Assembly (NCBI GenBank): GCA_905221605.1
Contig: CAJNDS010002066.1
Coordinates: forward strand, 165,001-222,500
Reading direction: 5' to 3'
Length of the DNA: 57,500 nt
DNA from: Symbiodinium natans
Taxonomy: Eukaryota > Sar > Dinophyceae > Suessiales > Symbiodiniaceae
A model generated the notes under the pieces. That model was not told the DNA's origin, made no database searches, and saw nothing but the letters and a program-made list of their open reading frames with translations. Position numbers and translations under genes: made by a program. This document shows positions 1-11,145 of this stretch, in pieces (the stretch's first letter is position 1; every line of letters begins with the position of its first letter).

Positions 1-680
1 AACAACAACTGTGTTTGCACACTTAGTTATACCTGTCTAAACCGACAAGGCGTAAAAAAGCATGGCAACGTACGCCTCAAAGCACGTGATGCAGGAGGTG
101 TTCAACAACCACAATTCTATCTCTCTCACCTCTCTCTCTCTCTCCCTCCCCGTGATATATTCTGACTCTCAATACTGAATCAGCAAGCAACATTGCACCT
201 ACATAGGTAAACATTTTCAAACAAGTGAAAACCGTGTATATACATTTATACAAATAGAGAACCTATGGGTTTTATAGGTTTACAAAGGCACGCATACATG
301 TTCAAGGTCGCACTCCTGCCAGGGGCTACTCACAGCGCCTCCTTCACACCTCCCGAAGGCTGATGATAGCCATCACTATCGTCTTCAACGTAAACCCCAA
401 ACCCTAAACCCTGAACCCTAAAACCTGCACCATGAACCCTGAACCCTAGTCGTTCAGTTTTAAACACGACAGCCCTAAATGCTAGATGCTAAACCACACT
501 TGGACCTTCAACTGCTGCATATCTCTTCTTGCTAAACCCGCAACTCCAAACCCTGCCCTGAATGCAAACCGCCGTAGGAAGCCATTCCTTACCCAGAAAG
601 CAGAAACCCTAAACCCTACAGCCTAAACCCAGGGGTCTGGGTAGGGTTTAGGGCTTCGGGTTGGTGTGGTTTAGGGTTTC
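1..680. other. No gene recognised
   Basis: CT microsatellite at 117-150, AT-rich sequence to about 300, then scattered CCCTAAA and TTTAGGG units. No convincing coding island. Confidence 0.5.
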
Positions 681-681
681 G

Positions 682-780
682 GGCCTTCGACAGCAGGCTC
701 AGGATTTGGTCGTTCTTGAGTTGGTACACCCGCACCATGGCGTTGTTTGCCGAGCTGTCCGCAAGGGCCTTGTGGATCCT
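682..780 (-). CDS. Exon-like island
   Basis: 33 open minus-strand codons, 29 of them G/C-ending: HKALADSSANNAMVRVYQLK, then NDQILSLLSKA. Preceded on that strand by CCAAG|G. Flanked by TTTAGGG/TTTCGGG arrays on both sides. One of the most convincing coding islands; product unknown. Confidence 0.6.
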
Positions 781-1415
781 TGGAACGGAAGGGTTTCGGG
801 TTTCGGGTTTCGGGTTTAGGGTTTTGGGTTTAGGTTTGCTACGAAGGGGCTTGTTTTGGGTAGTTCCGAGAAGGAAGGTTCATCCTCTATGCCCCCTCCA
901 AAAGCCATAACTCTCCATTTTTCGGAGCCCCGAAATAGGTGCGTGCCCCCTATTCTTTGAAAGGCCCTTACTTCTGTGAAAGTTTCAGGCGAGTAGCTTC
1001 CCCCATGTATCCCTTATCCATAACCCATCTTCAGTACCCATATACACTTGCCGAAGCCTGGTTCTTGGGCTGCAAGAAGCCCTGCAACACGCCTTCAACA
1101 GAAACCGCTTGGCAATTGAACACAAAGCTTCACCCCACCCCAAAGAATTGGCCGACACCCTAAACCCGAAACCCTAAACCTCAACGCAAACACAAAGGAA
1201 CTTGATTGAGGCTGCCGGCTCCCCCCCCCCCCCCCTCCCCCGAAAAAAAAGGTAAACAAAGAGATGCGCAACGAGCCCAATACCGTCGGACCAGAAACAT
1301 ACCTTCAATGATGCAGGGAACCCTTACTATGACTTCAGGTATGCTCCCTGGGTTTAAGGTTTAGGGTTTAGGGTTTAGGGTTTGGGGTTTGGGGTTTGGG
1401 GTTTAGGGTTTAAAG

Positions 1416-1537
1416 CTCTCTCCTGGCTCTGACGAGGCTCTCTTCGTGGTTTTTCTCGTAGTGGCTCTGAGGGACGGTAATGCCCCAAGGGGCAACCTGC
1501 TGCACCGAGGGAGTTGCGAGTGTTGGGGTTACTTCGA

Positions 1538-1538
<1 letters not shown>
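1416..1538 (-). CDS. Exon-like island next to ACT microsatellite
   Basis: 41 open minus-strand codons (VEVTPTLATPSVQQVAPWGI, then HYEKNHEESLVRARRE). The 5' edge is the AGT side of the microsatellite and the 3' edge is telomeric. This frame differs from the poly-Ser frame of the microsatellite. Confidence 0.4.
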
Positions 1539-2030
<492 letters not shown>

Positions 2031-2100
2031 TACAAAAACAAACCACTACTCCTACCCAAAACCCTGACCCCCAAACCCTAAACGCCTAAACCCTAAACCC

Positions 2101-2175
2101 CTGCGAGTGCAAAGGGGAATCGACACTGTGAAGGGCTTTCAGAGGTCGCCTTCATTTGGGAGCCAGGACTCCTAA
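2101..2175 (+). CDS. Exon-like island
   Basis: LRVQRGIDTVKGFQRSPSFG, then stop, between two CCCTAAA arrays. The minus frame is also open, so strand is uncertain. Confidence 0.3.
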   Translation: MRVQRGIDTVKGFQRSPSFGSQDS

Positions 2176-2338
2176 CCCGAAAGCCCTAAACCCTCAAACC
2201 CGAAACCCTAAAACCCTAAACCCTAAACCCTGCACCCTAAACCTTAACCCTAAACCCTAAAACCCCAAACCCTGCACCCTAAACCTTAACCCTAAACCCG
2301 AAAACCCTAAATCCCTAAACCCTAAACCCTAAACCCTG
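2176..2338 (-). repeat. Telomere-type array (CCCTAAA)
   Basis: Degenerate units with frequent CCCTGCACC and AAAACCC variants. Confidence 0.9.
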
Positions 2339-2689
2339 AGACATCATGAACCTAAAGCCGCACCCTCAATCTTACAGATATAGGCTTTTTGGGTCCCTTG
2401 CTATACTATCTATAGTTCAGGGACTGTTAAGGCTCAACAGGTTGAGGGTTTAGGGTTTAGGGGCTATCCTAAGTGAGGAGAGTCGCAAACTGCCCAAAGG
2501 ACTCAACTTATGTGTGGGGGGAGGGGGGGGAGGGGGGCTTACATCTGTTGGGGCACAGGAGGTGTTGAGAGCTTTCTGTGCGGTGTTTCTGAAAATTTGG
2601 ACATTAATGTATTGTTAACCCTTTGTGTTACATTTGCTGTCGTTTCTTTCCCGAAAGCATGGCGGAGGGTTGTTCAGTGGAGGTGGTTA

Positions 2690-3500
2690 TCGTCAAAGAG
2701 TCGTGGTTATATGGATGACGTGACGCATGGAATGATGGATGATGCCCGGATGGATGGCGTGATGGATTTGGTGGGTTTTGCTCTTAAAGTTATATGTTCT
2801 AAAGCACGGGGTAGGGTTGGCGGGAGCCGCCGCACTTCGTTTAAACAAGTGCAAAAAACGATGACCCTCTGCGTGCGTTGGCGTTGTCGAAACGCAAAAA
2901 CGATGACCCTCTGCGGCTCTGCGTGGTCCCGGCATGTCGTGATCGCATGAACGACAACCCTCTGCGTGGTCCCCGTGTGTCGTGATCGCATGAACGACAA
3001 CTGCGTGTTTTCGCGTTGTCGAGACGCAAGAACGAGTGCGCGCGGGGTGTCTTGATCGCATGAACGACAACCCTCTGTGTGTTTTCGTGTTGTCAAAACT
3101 TTACTGCGCGTGTTTGCGTTGTCGAGACGCAAGAACGACAACCCCTCGCGTGTTCGCGGGGTGTCGTGAAGGTTCTTCGTTATCGTTGATGCATGGATGG
3201 ATGTCGCGCTGGATGGTGGGTGGTCTTCGTGAAGGTTCTGCGTGGTCATTGATGCACGGATGGCTGTCGTGATTGATGTCGTGATGGATGGCGGGTGGTC
3301 TTCGTGAAGGTTCTTCGCTATCGATGTCGTGATGGATGTCGTGATGGATGGCGGGTTGTCGTGATGGATGGCGGGTGGTCTTCTTGAGGGTTCTTCGTTT
3401 TCGTTGATGCATGGATGGATGTCGTGATGGATGGCGGGTGGTCTTCCTGAAGGGTCTTCGTTAGATGTCACGATGGATATGCAAGGATGGATGGCGTGAT
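2690..3500. repeat. Degenerate minisatellite region
   Basis: Two interleaved repeat types: GATGGATGGCGTGATGGATG-like units with GGTGGTCTTCGTGAAGGTTC, and CGCAAGAACGACAACCCTCT-like units of roughly 60 bp. A 338-codon minus frame (2707-3723) runs through it but is made of the repeats. Confidence 0.75.
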
Positions 3501-3762
3501 GCGAAGTTTTAATCGTGGCTTGAAAATGCTTTCGGGACAACCGTTCCCTAGTTGTTTTTGTTTTTTTGTTGTTGGGGGGGGGGGGGCTTTTAGAAACAGG
3601 GTTGTAGTTTACATTTGTTTTGTGTTGTTTTGGGGGGTATATTAAGTCTAATTCAGGAGTGGTGCATGCAGACCCTGAACCATAGACCTCGTAAACCCCT
3701 GTACACTGAACCTTGCAAACCACAGCCCGAACACCGTTAGGGTCGGTCTAGGGTTGAGGGTT

Positions 3763-3856
3763 TACCCAAAGGCTCCAATGTAGTTCCTTTTTGGGGTAGT
3801 ATCCTAGAATCCCCTATAACTACCCCAAAAAGGAACTACATAGGAGCCTTTGGGTA
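3763..3856. mobile_element. Near-perfect hairpin element (MITE-like)
   Basis: Two 38-bp arms (3763-3800 and 3819-3856) are inverted copies with one mismatch, around an 18-bp loop. Ends are TACCC and GGGTA. The arms carry CTTTTTGGGGTAGT. No coding capacity. High arm identity suggests recent origin or gene conversion. Confidence 0.8.
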
Positions 3857-3871
3857 GGGCTTCGTGCTTAG

Positions 3872-3947
3872 CCTAAACGCGCGCCTCCCCGAACTCAGCT
3901 GGGGTCCAGGACGCGGTGGCGCGAACCCGCGACACCTGGCAAGTGAT
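3872..3947 (-). CDS. Exon-like island
   Basis: Minus frame CQVSRVRATASWTPAEFGEA, preceded by TTGCCAG|G. Lies between the hairpin element at 3.76 kb and a TTTAGGG array. Confidence 0.35.
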
Positions 3948-3949
3948 TT

Positions 3950-4023
3950 AGGGTTTAGGGTTTAGGGTTTAGGGCTTAGGGTTTAGGGTTTAGGGTTCAG
4001 GGTTTAGGGTTTAGGGTTTAGGG
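3950..4023 (+). repeat. Telomere-type array (TTTAGGG)
   Basis: About 10 units with single CTTAGGG and TTCAGGG variants. Confidence 0.95.
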
Positions 4024-4513
4024 GGGTGGGGGATGGGTGCCCTAAGCCCCAACCTCCAAAGCCCAAACCCTAAACCTTTCTGGGAAGTTCGGCGTTCGGC
4101 CGCATACTGCATCGGAGACCCACATGCCACGGGCAACTCCGTAGTTTTCCCCCCCCTATACATCCCTGACTTTGTTGGGTTGAGGGTTTAAGGTTAGGTT
4201 TTAGGGTTGAAGGTTGAGGGTATACGGGTCCGTTTTTCTGAAAGGCTGCTACACAAGCCAAAAGGCATGAGGGTGGGGGGCGGGAGATGAACAAAAAACT
4301 GAAAGAGGTATCCTGAACCAAACCTTTCCTTCTTAATCGCCGCACTTAATAACTTCTCTGCTAAGTCCCCCGATCCTCCAGGCAACCCCTCAACTCCAAA
4401 CTGGTGTAGGTTCGGGGGCTCTATAAAACTCATTGTGCTTTTATGGCTTTACAAGGGTTACATAGGGGATTAAGGGGCGTTTTTTTAAAGACGTCATGTG
4501 CGAACCTACCCCG

Positions 4514-4579
4514 GTAAACCCTAAACCCTAAACCCTAAACCCTAAACCCTAAACCCTAAACCCTAAACCCTAAACCCTG
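4514..4579 (-). repeat. Telomere-type array (CCCTAAA)
   Basis: Nine near-perfect units; an exon-like island follows on the right. Confidence 0.95.
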
Positions 4580-4586
4580 AGCCACC

Positions 4587-4700
4587 CTGCGTTAGCTCGC
4601 GCGCCTGGACCTCGAGCTGGACCTCTGTGATCTCCTTCTTCTTGCAGTCGGTGCTGCCGATGAACTCCGCCTTGGGACATGGGGCTGCAGCTGAAGGCTC
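4587..4700 (-). CDS. Exon-like island
   Basis: 38 minus-strand codons, 30 G/C-ending: PKAEFIGSTDCKKKEITEVQ, then LEVQARELTQ. Lys/Glu-rich and helix-like. CCCTAAA arrays abut both ends. Strong coding character; family unknown. Confidence 0.6.
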
Positions 4701-5180
4701 CCTAAACCCTAAACCCTAAACCCGAAACCTTAAACCCTAAACCCTAAATCCCGAACCCTGAAGAAGTTTGTGGCTTGGGGTTTTAGAGGTTTGCAGGGCC
4801 TCGGGCTTATTAGGGGCTTTCGGTCCCAAGCTTTGAGAGTTTGTAGGCGGTTCTACTTGCCTCTAAGATACCTAAGATACTCCCCCTTCCCTTACATGAT
4901 CGTGCACTTCGGCCCTTGCTGCGGGTTGTTTTTTGGGCGGGAGGGGGGGGGGGGGTGGATGCAGCCCTACCGCCCCCATAGGAGAGGTTTTAGGAGTTCT
5001 ATGAGACCCTAAGTCCTCCCAGAAGGAGCCCCTGATGTACCCACTCTACGGTCCCTTGTCAGCCCCCTCTTGAGTGCGAACTTAAGGGTTTAGCCGTTCA
5101 GGATTAAGGGTTTAAGGGTTTAAGGGTTTCAGGGTTACAGGGTTTCAGGGTTTAAGGGTTTAAGGGTTTGAGGGTTTAGG

Positions 5181-5279
5181 GTCCCAAGAGGGTCCCCGAG
5201 ACCCTGAAAATCCCGACATGTGCGGCCGGGAATCTGTCAGCCTTTGGCAGGAGAGCGTGCCATCCTTCCCGAGATCGCT
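5181..5279 (-). CDS. Exon-like island
   Basis: 33 minus-strand codons SDLGKDGTLSCQRLTDSRPH, then MSGFSGSRGPSW. TTTAGGG-type repeats on both sides. Confidence 0.4.
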
Positions 5280-5413
5280 TGGTTTTAGAAGTCTTCGGGG
5301 TTCGGGGTGCGGCGTGTTGGGTTTAGGGTTTAGGGTTTAGGGTTTAGGGTTTAGGATTTAGGGTTTAGGGTTTAGGGTTTCGGGATCAGGGCTTAGGGCT
5401 TCGGGTTGAGGGT

Positions 5414-5848
5414 TTGCTGCTATGTGGAGCAGATGCTGTGAAGGTTAGGATGCAGAAGAGGCTCGAAAGCTTCGTCAGGTGCGAAGAGCAACTCTGGCCC
5501 GAGTGTGGAGGGCCATCTAACACCTTTCTCCCACCCCGTCCAAGGCGGCAAAGCCACCCTAACCCATTCCTTGTAGAGTTTAGGCCTAAACTCAAGTGTA
5601 ATTGCCTATTGCAGAAATTTATTCCGCCACCGATGGTACGCCATGTAGAGAATTGGCTGACAGGAGGCTCCCAGAGGGGCTTTCGTAGAGGTCGCAGAGG
5701 GAGAGTGGTGACCTTATTAGGGGACCTGGTCTCAATGAGAACAGGCTCGCCCATCGTGGGTGCCACCGACGTCTTGGCTGTGGGAGGCGGGCAAGCGACC
5801 AGAAGCTTAGGCCCCCCCTCACTGTGGGGGCCAAAGCCTGGAGTTTAA
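5414..5848 (+). CDS. Unknown coding segment, 144 codons
   Basis: A plus-strand frame open for 144 codons between two telomeric stretches. The first 35 codons (GADAVKVRMQKRLESFVRCE onward) look strongly protein-like, with a Cys pair in a WPECGG context. Later parts are rich in Arg/Gly (RGFRRGRRGR) and the last part may be non-coding. There is no ATG at the start and the frame opens inside telomeric repeat, so this is best read as an internal exon or fragment. An antisense frame (5386-5766) is also open but less protein-like. Confidence 0.45.
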   Translation: MLLCGADAVKVRMQKRLESFVRCEEQLWPECGGPSNTFLPPRPRRQSHPNPFLVEFRPKLKCNCLLQKFIPPPMVRHVENWLTGGSQRGFRRGRRGRVVTLLGDLVSMRTGSPIVGATDVLAVGGGQATRSLGPPSLWGPKPGV

Positions 5849-5899
5849 CCCGAAACCCTAAACCCGAAGCGTGCGGTTGGGAGTTCCCGGTTTGATGCA

Positions 5900-6010
5900 G
5901 GGTTGCAGGCAGTGGCTGTTTGGCAGTGCCCATCACACGACAGCCTCCACTGCTCAAACGTGCACAATCTTTCGCGGCACTTGACTCCAGACTTTTCTCA
6001 GAAGCCGTAA
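5900..6010 (+). CDS. Exon-like island with stop
   Basis: 36 plus-strand codons after GATGCAG: GLQAVAVWQCPSHDSLHCSN, then HNLSRHLTPDFSQKP and TAA. Between CCCTAAA-type repeats. Confidence 0.4.
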   Translation, partial: GLQAVAVWQCPSHDSLHCSNVHNLSRHLTPDFSQKP

Positions 6011-6279
6011 ATGGAACACTGTCCCTAAACCCTAAACCCTAAATCCTAAGCCCTAAACCCAAAACCCTAAACCCTAAACCCGAAACCCCTAAGTTCCTGC
6101 GGGTTTGCATCGGAAATGCAGCATAATCTAAGGACCCAGGGTCCCTCCTCGGGGTCCCTCCTTATATCCCTGACTCTAAGCCCGAAACAAGAAGTAACAC
6201 GCAACCCTGAACCGTAATCTCCCAAAACAAGCCCAAAGCCCGAACTTCAACTCGTGAGACCACCCAACCCTAAATTCTT

Positions 6280-6425
6280 AGGGTAGTTACATGGTCCCTT
6301 ACTATGGGCCCTTAACAGGGGACCTCTTCTGTACCCCTTATATACCCTCCACAAATGAGGGGCCCGTACTTCAGAACCCTTTAAAGGAGGTAAGGGACCG
6401 TATGAAGCGCCCATGAAACTACCCT
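6280..6425. mobile_element. MITE family 5
   Basis: AGGGTAGTTACATGG at the left, CCATGAAACTACCCT at the right (14 of 15 paired). The interior ACTTCAGAACCCTTTAAAGG recurs at 45.87 kb. Confidence 0.65.
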
Positions 6426-6984
6426 CAGATAAATACAACCCCAAATACCTTTCGAGATACCCCAAACACCCCCATTAAAGGTGCACTTAGACCCTTGTTG
6501 AGGGGTACTTGGGGAGTCTACGTAGTTGCCCTAAACCCTAGACCCTAAACCCTAAACACCAAACCCCCCAGTGGCGCGCCTGGGGACTAAGCGACGCCCT
6601 GAAGCTCGCCTGAGGCGTTGAGAGAGGCCCTCGTTTAGGGTTTAGGGAATATTGGGTTTAGGGGTTTGAGGTATTTGGGGGTTGAGCGTTTTAGGGTCTT
6701 AGGGCTTAGGGTTTATTGATGCTTTTGGGGTCAAGGGGCTGAGGGTTTAGCCCAAGATTCACAGACCTCAAGAGGTAGGGAAGCTTTTTTTTTGTTTGGG
6801 GGGGGGGGGGGGGGGGGGGGGGGGGCTTGTGTTTGTGGGGTAAGCTTTGGCGAGCGCCAATGAGGGTCTGGGTTTTGGTTTGGAGAGGCGGGAGGTATAC
6901 TCGGAGGTTTAAGCATAAGCTTACTTCTCCAATCACCAAGCTGTATTCCTACTGAATAAAGAGGCCCAACAAGTTTAAAGTTCT

Positions 6985-7135
6985 ACTATTGGCTACTATA
7001 GGATTCGGAATAATTACTAACGGTACTCCTGCATAGTCCCTTTATAGAATTACACTATAAACACCCCCCCCCCCCCCCCCCAAAAAAAAAAAAAAAAAAA
7101 ACCTTATTCTAATTACTAAAGCGCCTGTCACCTGA
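6985..7135 (-). mobile_element. Repeat family 3, minus orientation
   Basis: Read on the minus strand: TTAGTAATTAGAATAAGG, a T20/G17 tract, a TTTATAGTGTAATTC-like part and a GACTATAG-type end. Matches the copies at 9.3 and 23.4 kb (AATAATTAGAATAGGGTTTT). The homopolymers are inside the element. Confidence 0.5.
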
Positions 7136-7217
7136 CCCCCCTGCCTGGTTGAACTGCCTTTTAGAGCCCTAGAGCCCTACAGCCAAAGCCCCTCATCCCT
7201 AATCCCTAAACCCTACA

Positions 7218-7300
7218 ACCCCGGCCCGCAAACCCTGAACCCTGAACCCTGAACCCTGAACCCTAAACCCTGAACCCTGAACCCTAAACCCTAAACCCTA
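7218..7300 (-). repeat. Telomere-type array, CCCTGAA variants
   Basis: A block of CCCTGAA units beside CCCTAAA units, showing local spread of a variant. Confidence 0.9.
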
Positions 7301-7320
7301 AAAGCCCTAGACCCTAGAGA

Positions 7321-7432
7321 CATCCGCAGCCAGGCGGCTGGGAAGCTAAAGGTCTTCTCGACAGGATCAAGCTGAAGGGGGACCGCATACTCCTAAAGGT
7401 CAAGGGGGGTGCAGAGATGGGGCTTCTTCTTA
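7321..7432 (+). CDS. Exon-like island
   Basis: Plus frame GGWEAKGLLDRIKLKGDRIL, then LKVKGGAEMG, running into a TTTAGGG array; left flank CCCTAAA. A second plus frame (IRSQAAGKLKVFSTG) is open at the start. Confidence 0.35.
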
Positions 7433-7500
7433 GGGTTTAGGGTTTAGGGTTTAGGGTTTAGGGCTTAGGGTTTAGGGCTTAGGGCTTAGGGTTTTAGGGT
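7431..7500 (+). repeat. Telomere-type array (TTTAGGG)
   Basis: TTTAGGG with several CTTAGGG variants. Confidence 0.9.
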
Positions 7501-7619
7501 TTCGGAATTAGGGTTTAGGGCCTCTTTGCCGGTTTAGGGTTTGGGGTTTGGTTTGGGTTGCGGGCTTCGGGTTTAGGTTTTCGGGCTTGGCTGGGGGTTG
7601 AGGGTGTAGAATGCTTCAA

Positions 7620-8040
7620 GTCAGGTCCGTTTCAGGAAGGGGGGTTCCTAGGTAGGGTACTCACCAACCTCGCGACCACCACAAACCTTTATTAATTGCA
7701 TGAACGGAGTGACCGACATGATACCAAAATTGACCTCTTGTTCACCGGGACGCAACCTTCGGGATTCTGTGCCTTTTTCCCTTGTGTTCGCAAGCTCACT
7801 GTAATGATAAGATGAAGAGTGAAGAGAGCTTAACTTGACATGAATTACAAAGAATGAAATCATGCGTGAATTCATATTATAATTTAGTGAACGAAACCTA
7901 TGAACGTAGGAAATGAACCTGCAAAGTGGGCTAGACAATTATACAAGTTCTGAGGCCCCTTTTGCACACCTTTCTAAACTTTAAGAATATTGGACATTCA
8001 TAAATCTGATCATCTACAACTTGTTTTTTGCTTAGGCTAG
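7620..8040. other. AT-richer stretch, nothing recognised
   Basis: A 96-codon minus frame (7648-7938) is open but not convincingly protein-like. No repeat structure seen. Confidence 0.4.
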
Positions 8041-8045
8041 CACCA

Positions 8046-8107
8046 AACCCCTAAACCTTAAACCCTAAACCCTAAACCCTAAACCCTAAACCCTAAACCC
8101 TAAACCC
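8046..8107 (-). repeat. Telomere-type array (CCCTAAA)
   Basis: Left side of the bracket around island 8112-8198. Confidence 0.95.
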
Positions 8108-8111
8108 CTTA

Positions 8112-8198
8112 GGACTTGTAGGGGGGACTCGAGACAAGGAGGGCGTCCATCAGCGGCAGCGACAGCGTCAGTTGAACGAAGGCCCGCGTCTCGGGCCT
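8112..8198 (-). CDS. Exon-like island in CCCTAAA/TTTAGGG bracket
   Basis: 29 minus-strand codons, 25 G/C-ending: RPETRAFVQLTLSLPLMDAL, then LVSSPPYKS. The CCCTAAA array ends 5 bp to the left and a TTTAGGG array starts 7 bp to the right. Confidence 0.5.
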
Positions 8199-8204
8199 CA
8201 AGGG

Positions 8205-8345
8205 TTTAGGTTTCGGGTTTAGGGTTTAGGGTTTAGGGTTTAGGGTTTAGGGTTTGGGGTTTAGGGTTTAGGGTTTAGGGTTTAGGGTTTAGGGTTTAGG
8301 GTTTAGGGTTTAGGGTTTAGGGTTTAGGGTTTAGGGTTTAGGGTT
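8205..8345 (+). repeat. Telomere-type array (TTTAGGG)
   Basis: About 19 units, almost perfect; right side of the same bracket. Confidence 0.95.
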
Positions 8346-8504
8346 ATTACCTGGAATTGTGAGAATCACTGGGGCCGATGTCAGGCTTGTTTCTGTGATT
8401 GAAGTGTGCTTTTTTCGTGCTTGGCATGTGCGAAAAGTCTGCCCCTGTGCCTGCATGGGGCTTCGAATCTGAATCTGTGAAAAAGCTGTGAGACATCTGT
8501 GCCT

Positions 8505-8672
8505 CCCCTTCTCGCCCTACCCTCTGCCCCCTCCCCCTCTGCCCTCTCGCCCTCTCCCCTCTCCCCTCTCCCCTCTCCCCTCTCCCCCTCTGCCGACTCC
8601 CCTCTCCCCCTCTGCCGACTCCCCTCTCCCCCTCTGCCGACTCCCCTGCCCCCTCCCCTCCCCACCCCTCCC
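8505..8672. repeat. CT-rich minisatellite
   Basis: CCCTCTCCCC units with CCCTCTGCCGACTCCCCTCT repeated three times; long open frames here are compositional. Confidence 0.8.
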
Positions 8673-9271
8673 CAACAAAACCACAGAAAGCAATTCGAGA
8701 TCGTGCCCAGAGAGCAGATCGCCACAAAAAAACACGAAAATAGCACAGATCTATCACAGAATCGAATGTGGCCACCCAGCAATTCGCAGATGACTCACAG
8801 ATGCAAAAGACAAAAACACAGATAAAACGCAAAAATCAAATAAATACAGAAATCCAGTCTTTACCACGAAATCCAGGTTACAAGTTTGGAGTTTAGGGCT
8901 TAGGGTTTAGGGTTTAGGGTTTAGGGAACTCAGGCAGTACAGGAGGCCTAATAGAAGATGTCTAAAGCCCTAAACCCTGAACCCTAAACCTAACGGTTAG
9001 GCTCCTGTATTCGCTGCTTCAAGGGCTTGCGCTCCTAAGGGAGGGTCGCAATTAAAGGACTTAGGTAGTGCTGGGGTTTAGAGCTTAGGTTTTCGTGGGT
9101 CAGGGAGGTATTCTATGCCCCTAGAACGTAGCCACTTGCCTCCCCCGCACCAGCAGACCTGTAGCCCTCAGCACTCCCTTTAAACAACCTGAAAACACTC
9201 ATGCCGAAATGACCCGAAACGCCAGGGCCCTCTCAAACAAGTTTAGGGGTTTAGGATTTGGGGTTTTACAT

Positions 9272-9385
9272 AGGGGGCCTGAATAATTAGAATGGGGTTT
9301 TGGGGGTTCTTATATAGTATAGTGATAAAGGGACCCTAAGGGAATGCTATTTGTGACTTTTCTGACCCCTATAGTAAATAGGCAC
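9272..9385 (+). mobile_element. Repeat family 3
   Basis: GAATAATTAGAATGGGGTTT at the left, TATATAGTATAGTGATAAAG GGACCC in the middle, TCTGACCCCTATAGTAAATA at the right. Confidence 0.5.
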
Positions 9386-9642
9386 AACCGCCCTCTCTTA
9401 TCATTCCTATATAAAAATCGTATTAAACCCTTTAACAAACAGGGGGAAGCGCAAACGTATGGGGCGCTTCCTCAAATAGAGAGGTCCCCCCCCCCCCCCC
9501 CCAAATAATATACCCCCAAGTAGGATAATCCTAAGTCCAAAAACCTAAACCCTAAACTACCCCATGTTTTAAGGGGCCCCACCTGGTTGGCAAGACTCTA
9601 AACCCTAAACCCTAAACCCGAAACCCCCCCCCCCACCAACCC

Positions 9643-9720
9643 CCGCCAAGGACCACGCCGAACTGGGAGCACGAAGGAGCCTTGGCCAACCCACTCGCTC
9701 ACAAGAATCTGCTCCTAAAC
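9643..9720 (+). CDS. Exon-like island
   Basis: Plus frame PPRTTPNWEHEGALANPLAH, then KNLLL, bounded by a poly-C/CCCTAAA edge and CCCTAAA repeat. Confidence 0.35.
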
Positions 9721-10019
9721 CCTACTAAACCCTGTAAACCCTAAACAGCCCCAAAAGGTTTAGGGTTTAGGGTTTAGGGTTAAGGGTTTAGGGTTTTAGG
9801 GATAAGCCATGCAAACCTTACAAACCCTATAAGCCTGCACACCTTCTACGATTAACCCTGCCCGCCCAATAAGCAAACCCTAAACCCTAAACCCTAAACC
9901 CTAAACCCTAAACCCTAAACCCTAAACCCTAATAAGCACCCTGAACCTCCAAGTACAGGCTCAGACACTGGCAGGCCTCGCCTTTTGAGGTTTGGGGATT
10001 GATGTGGGTTTTGGAGTGG

Positions 10020-10285
10020 TAGGGTTTAGGGTTTAGGGTTTAGGGTTTAGGGTTTAGGGTTCAGGGTTTAGGGTTTAGGGTCTAGGGTCTAGGGTCTAGG
10101 GTCTAGGGTTTAGGGTTTAGGGTTTAGGGTTTAGGGTGTAAGGTTTAGGGTTTAGGGTTTAGGGTTTAGGGTTTAGGGTTGCGGGTTTAAGGTTTAGGGT
10201 TTAGGGTTTAGGGTTTAGAGTTTAGGGTTTTTTTTTAGGGTTCAGGGTTTAGGGTTTAGGGTTCAGGGTGCAGAGTTTGGGGTGT
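10020..10285 (+). repeat. Telomere-type array (TTTAGGG), long
   Basis: About 37 units with a run of TCTAGGG variants (10081-10110) and a T9 tract at about 10228. Confidence 0.95.
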
Positions 10286-10513
10286 AGGGCTTAGATAAGA
10301 GGAGATCCAAACAAAATACATCGCGAGGGCCTAGGTAGAAAATTTTGGAACCCTTGCCGGGCTTGAGCCCCAAGCATCCCTCGAACCCGACAGCCCTAAA
10401 CAGTAAACCCTTCCAACAGCCTTCATCCCTTCAACCTCCCCCCCCCCCCCCCCCCCCCGGCCTGAAGCCCGTACGCCTCAATGCCTGGTGTCCCAAACCC
10501 TGCAACCACCATC

Positions 10514-10742
10514 TTAGGGTTCAGGGTTTAGGGTTCAGGGTTTAGGGTTTAGGGTTTACAGGGTTTACAGGGTTACAGGGTTTAGGGTTACAGGGTACAG
10601 GGTACAGGGTACAGGGTTTAGGGTATAGGGTTTAGGGTTTAGGGTTTAGGGTTTAGGGTTTCCGGTTTACAAGGTTTAGGGTTTAGGGTTTAGGGTTCAG
10701 GGTTCAGGGTTTAGGGTTTAGGGTTTAGGGTTTAGGGTTTAT
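10514..10742 (+). repeat. Telomere-type array with TACAGGG variants
   Basis: TTTAGGG mixed with TTACAGGG and TACAGGG units. Confidence 0.9.
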
Positions 10743-11073
10743 GTAACAACCCTTCGACACAAGGAGCAAGTGTAGTCTCGCTGTGCAGGGTGATTGCAGC
10801 CATCACTCTTGTAGCCTTGGGAAGGTTGAGAGCGTTCTTGAGGGTTTGGGGTTGAGGGTTCAGGGTTTGGGGTTTTGGGGCTTGTGAAATAGGGGAAATA
10901 TAGGTTTTCTGGGAGTGAGAGTCGAGGGTTCATGTGGCTTTTGAGGGTGTAGATTGGGCGTTTAGGGTTTAGCGCTTTAATTTGGGCTTTTGGGTCGCGG
11001 AGTGGATGGAACCCTAAAACCTAAACCCTAAATCCTAAACCCTAAACTTTAGGGTTTGGAGGTTAGGGCTTTG

Positions 11074-11145
11074 GCTCCCGATTTCAACTACAGACCCGTC
11101 AACTTCAGAGCACTGTACACCCGCAAAACCCTAGAAACCACGTAA
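11074..11145 (+). CDS. Exon-like island with stop
   Basis: APDFNYRPVNFRALYTRKTL, then ETT and TAA. Sits just right of a palindromic CCCTAAACTTTAGGG junction (11041-11054). Confidence 0.4.
   Translation, partial: APDFNYRPVNFRALYTRKTLETT

Noticed and set aside
2707-3723. 338-codon minus-strand ORF
   Set aside because: It consists of translated minisatellite units (IHHDIHP, RQRQRTQ) and ends in ordinary spacer; stop-poor repeat units explain the length.
8347-8832. 161-codon Arg/Gly/Glu-rich ORF
   Set aside because: Driven by the CT-rich minisatellite at 8505-8672; both strands are open for the same reason.
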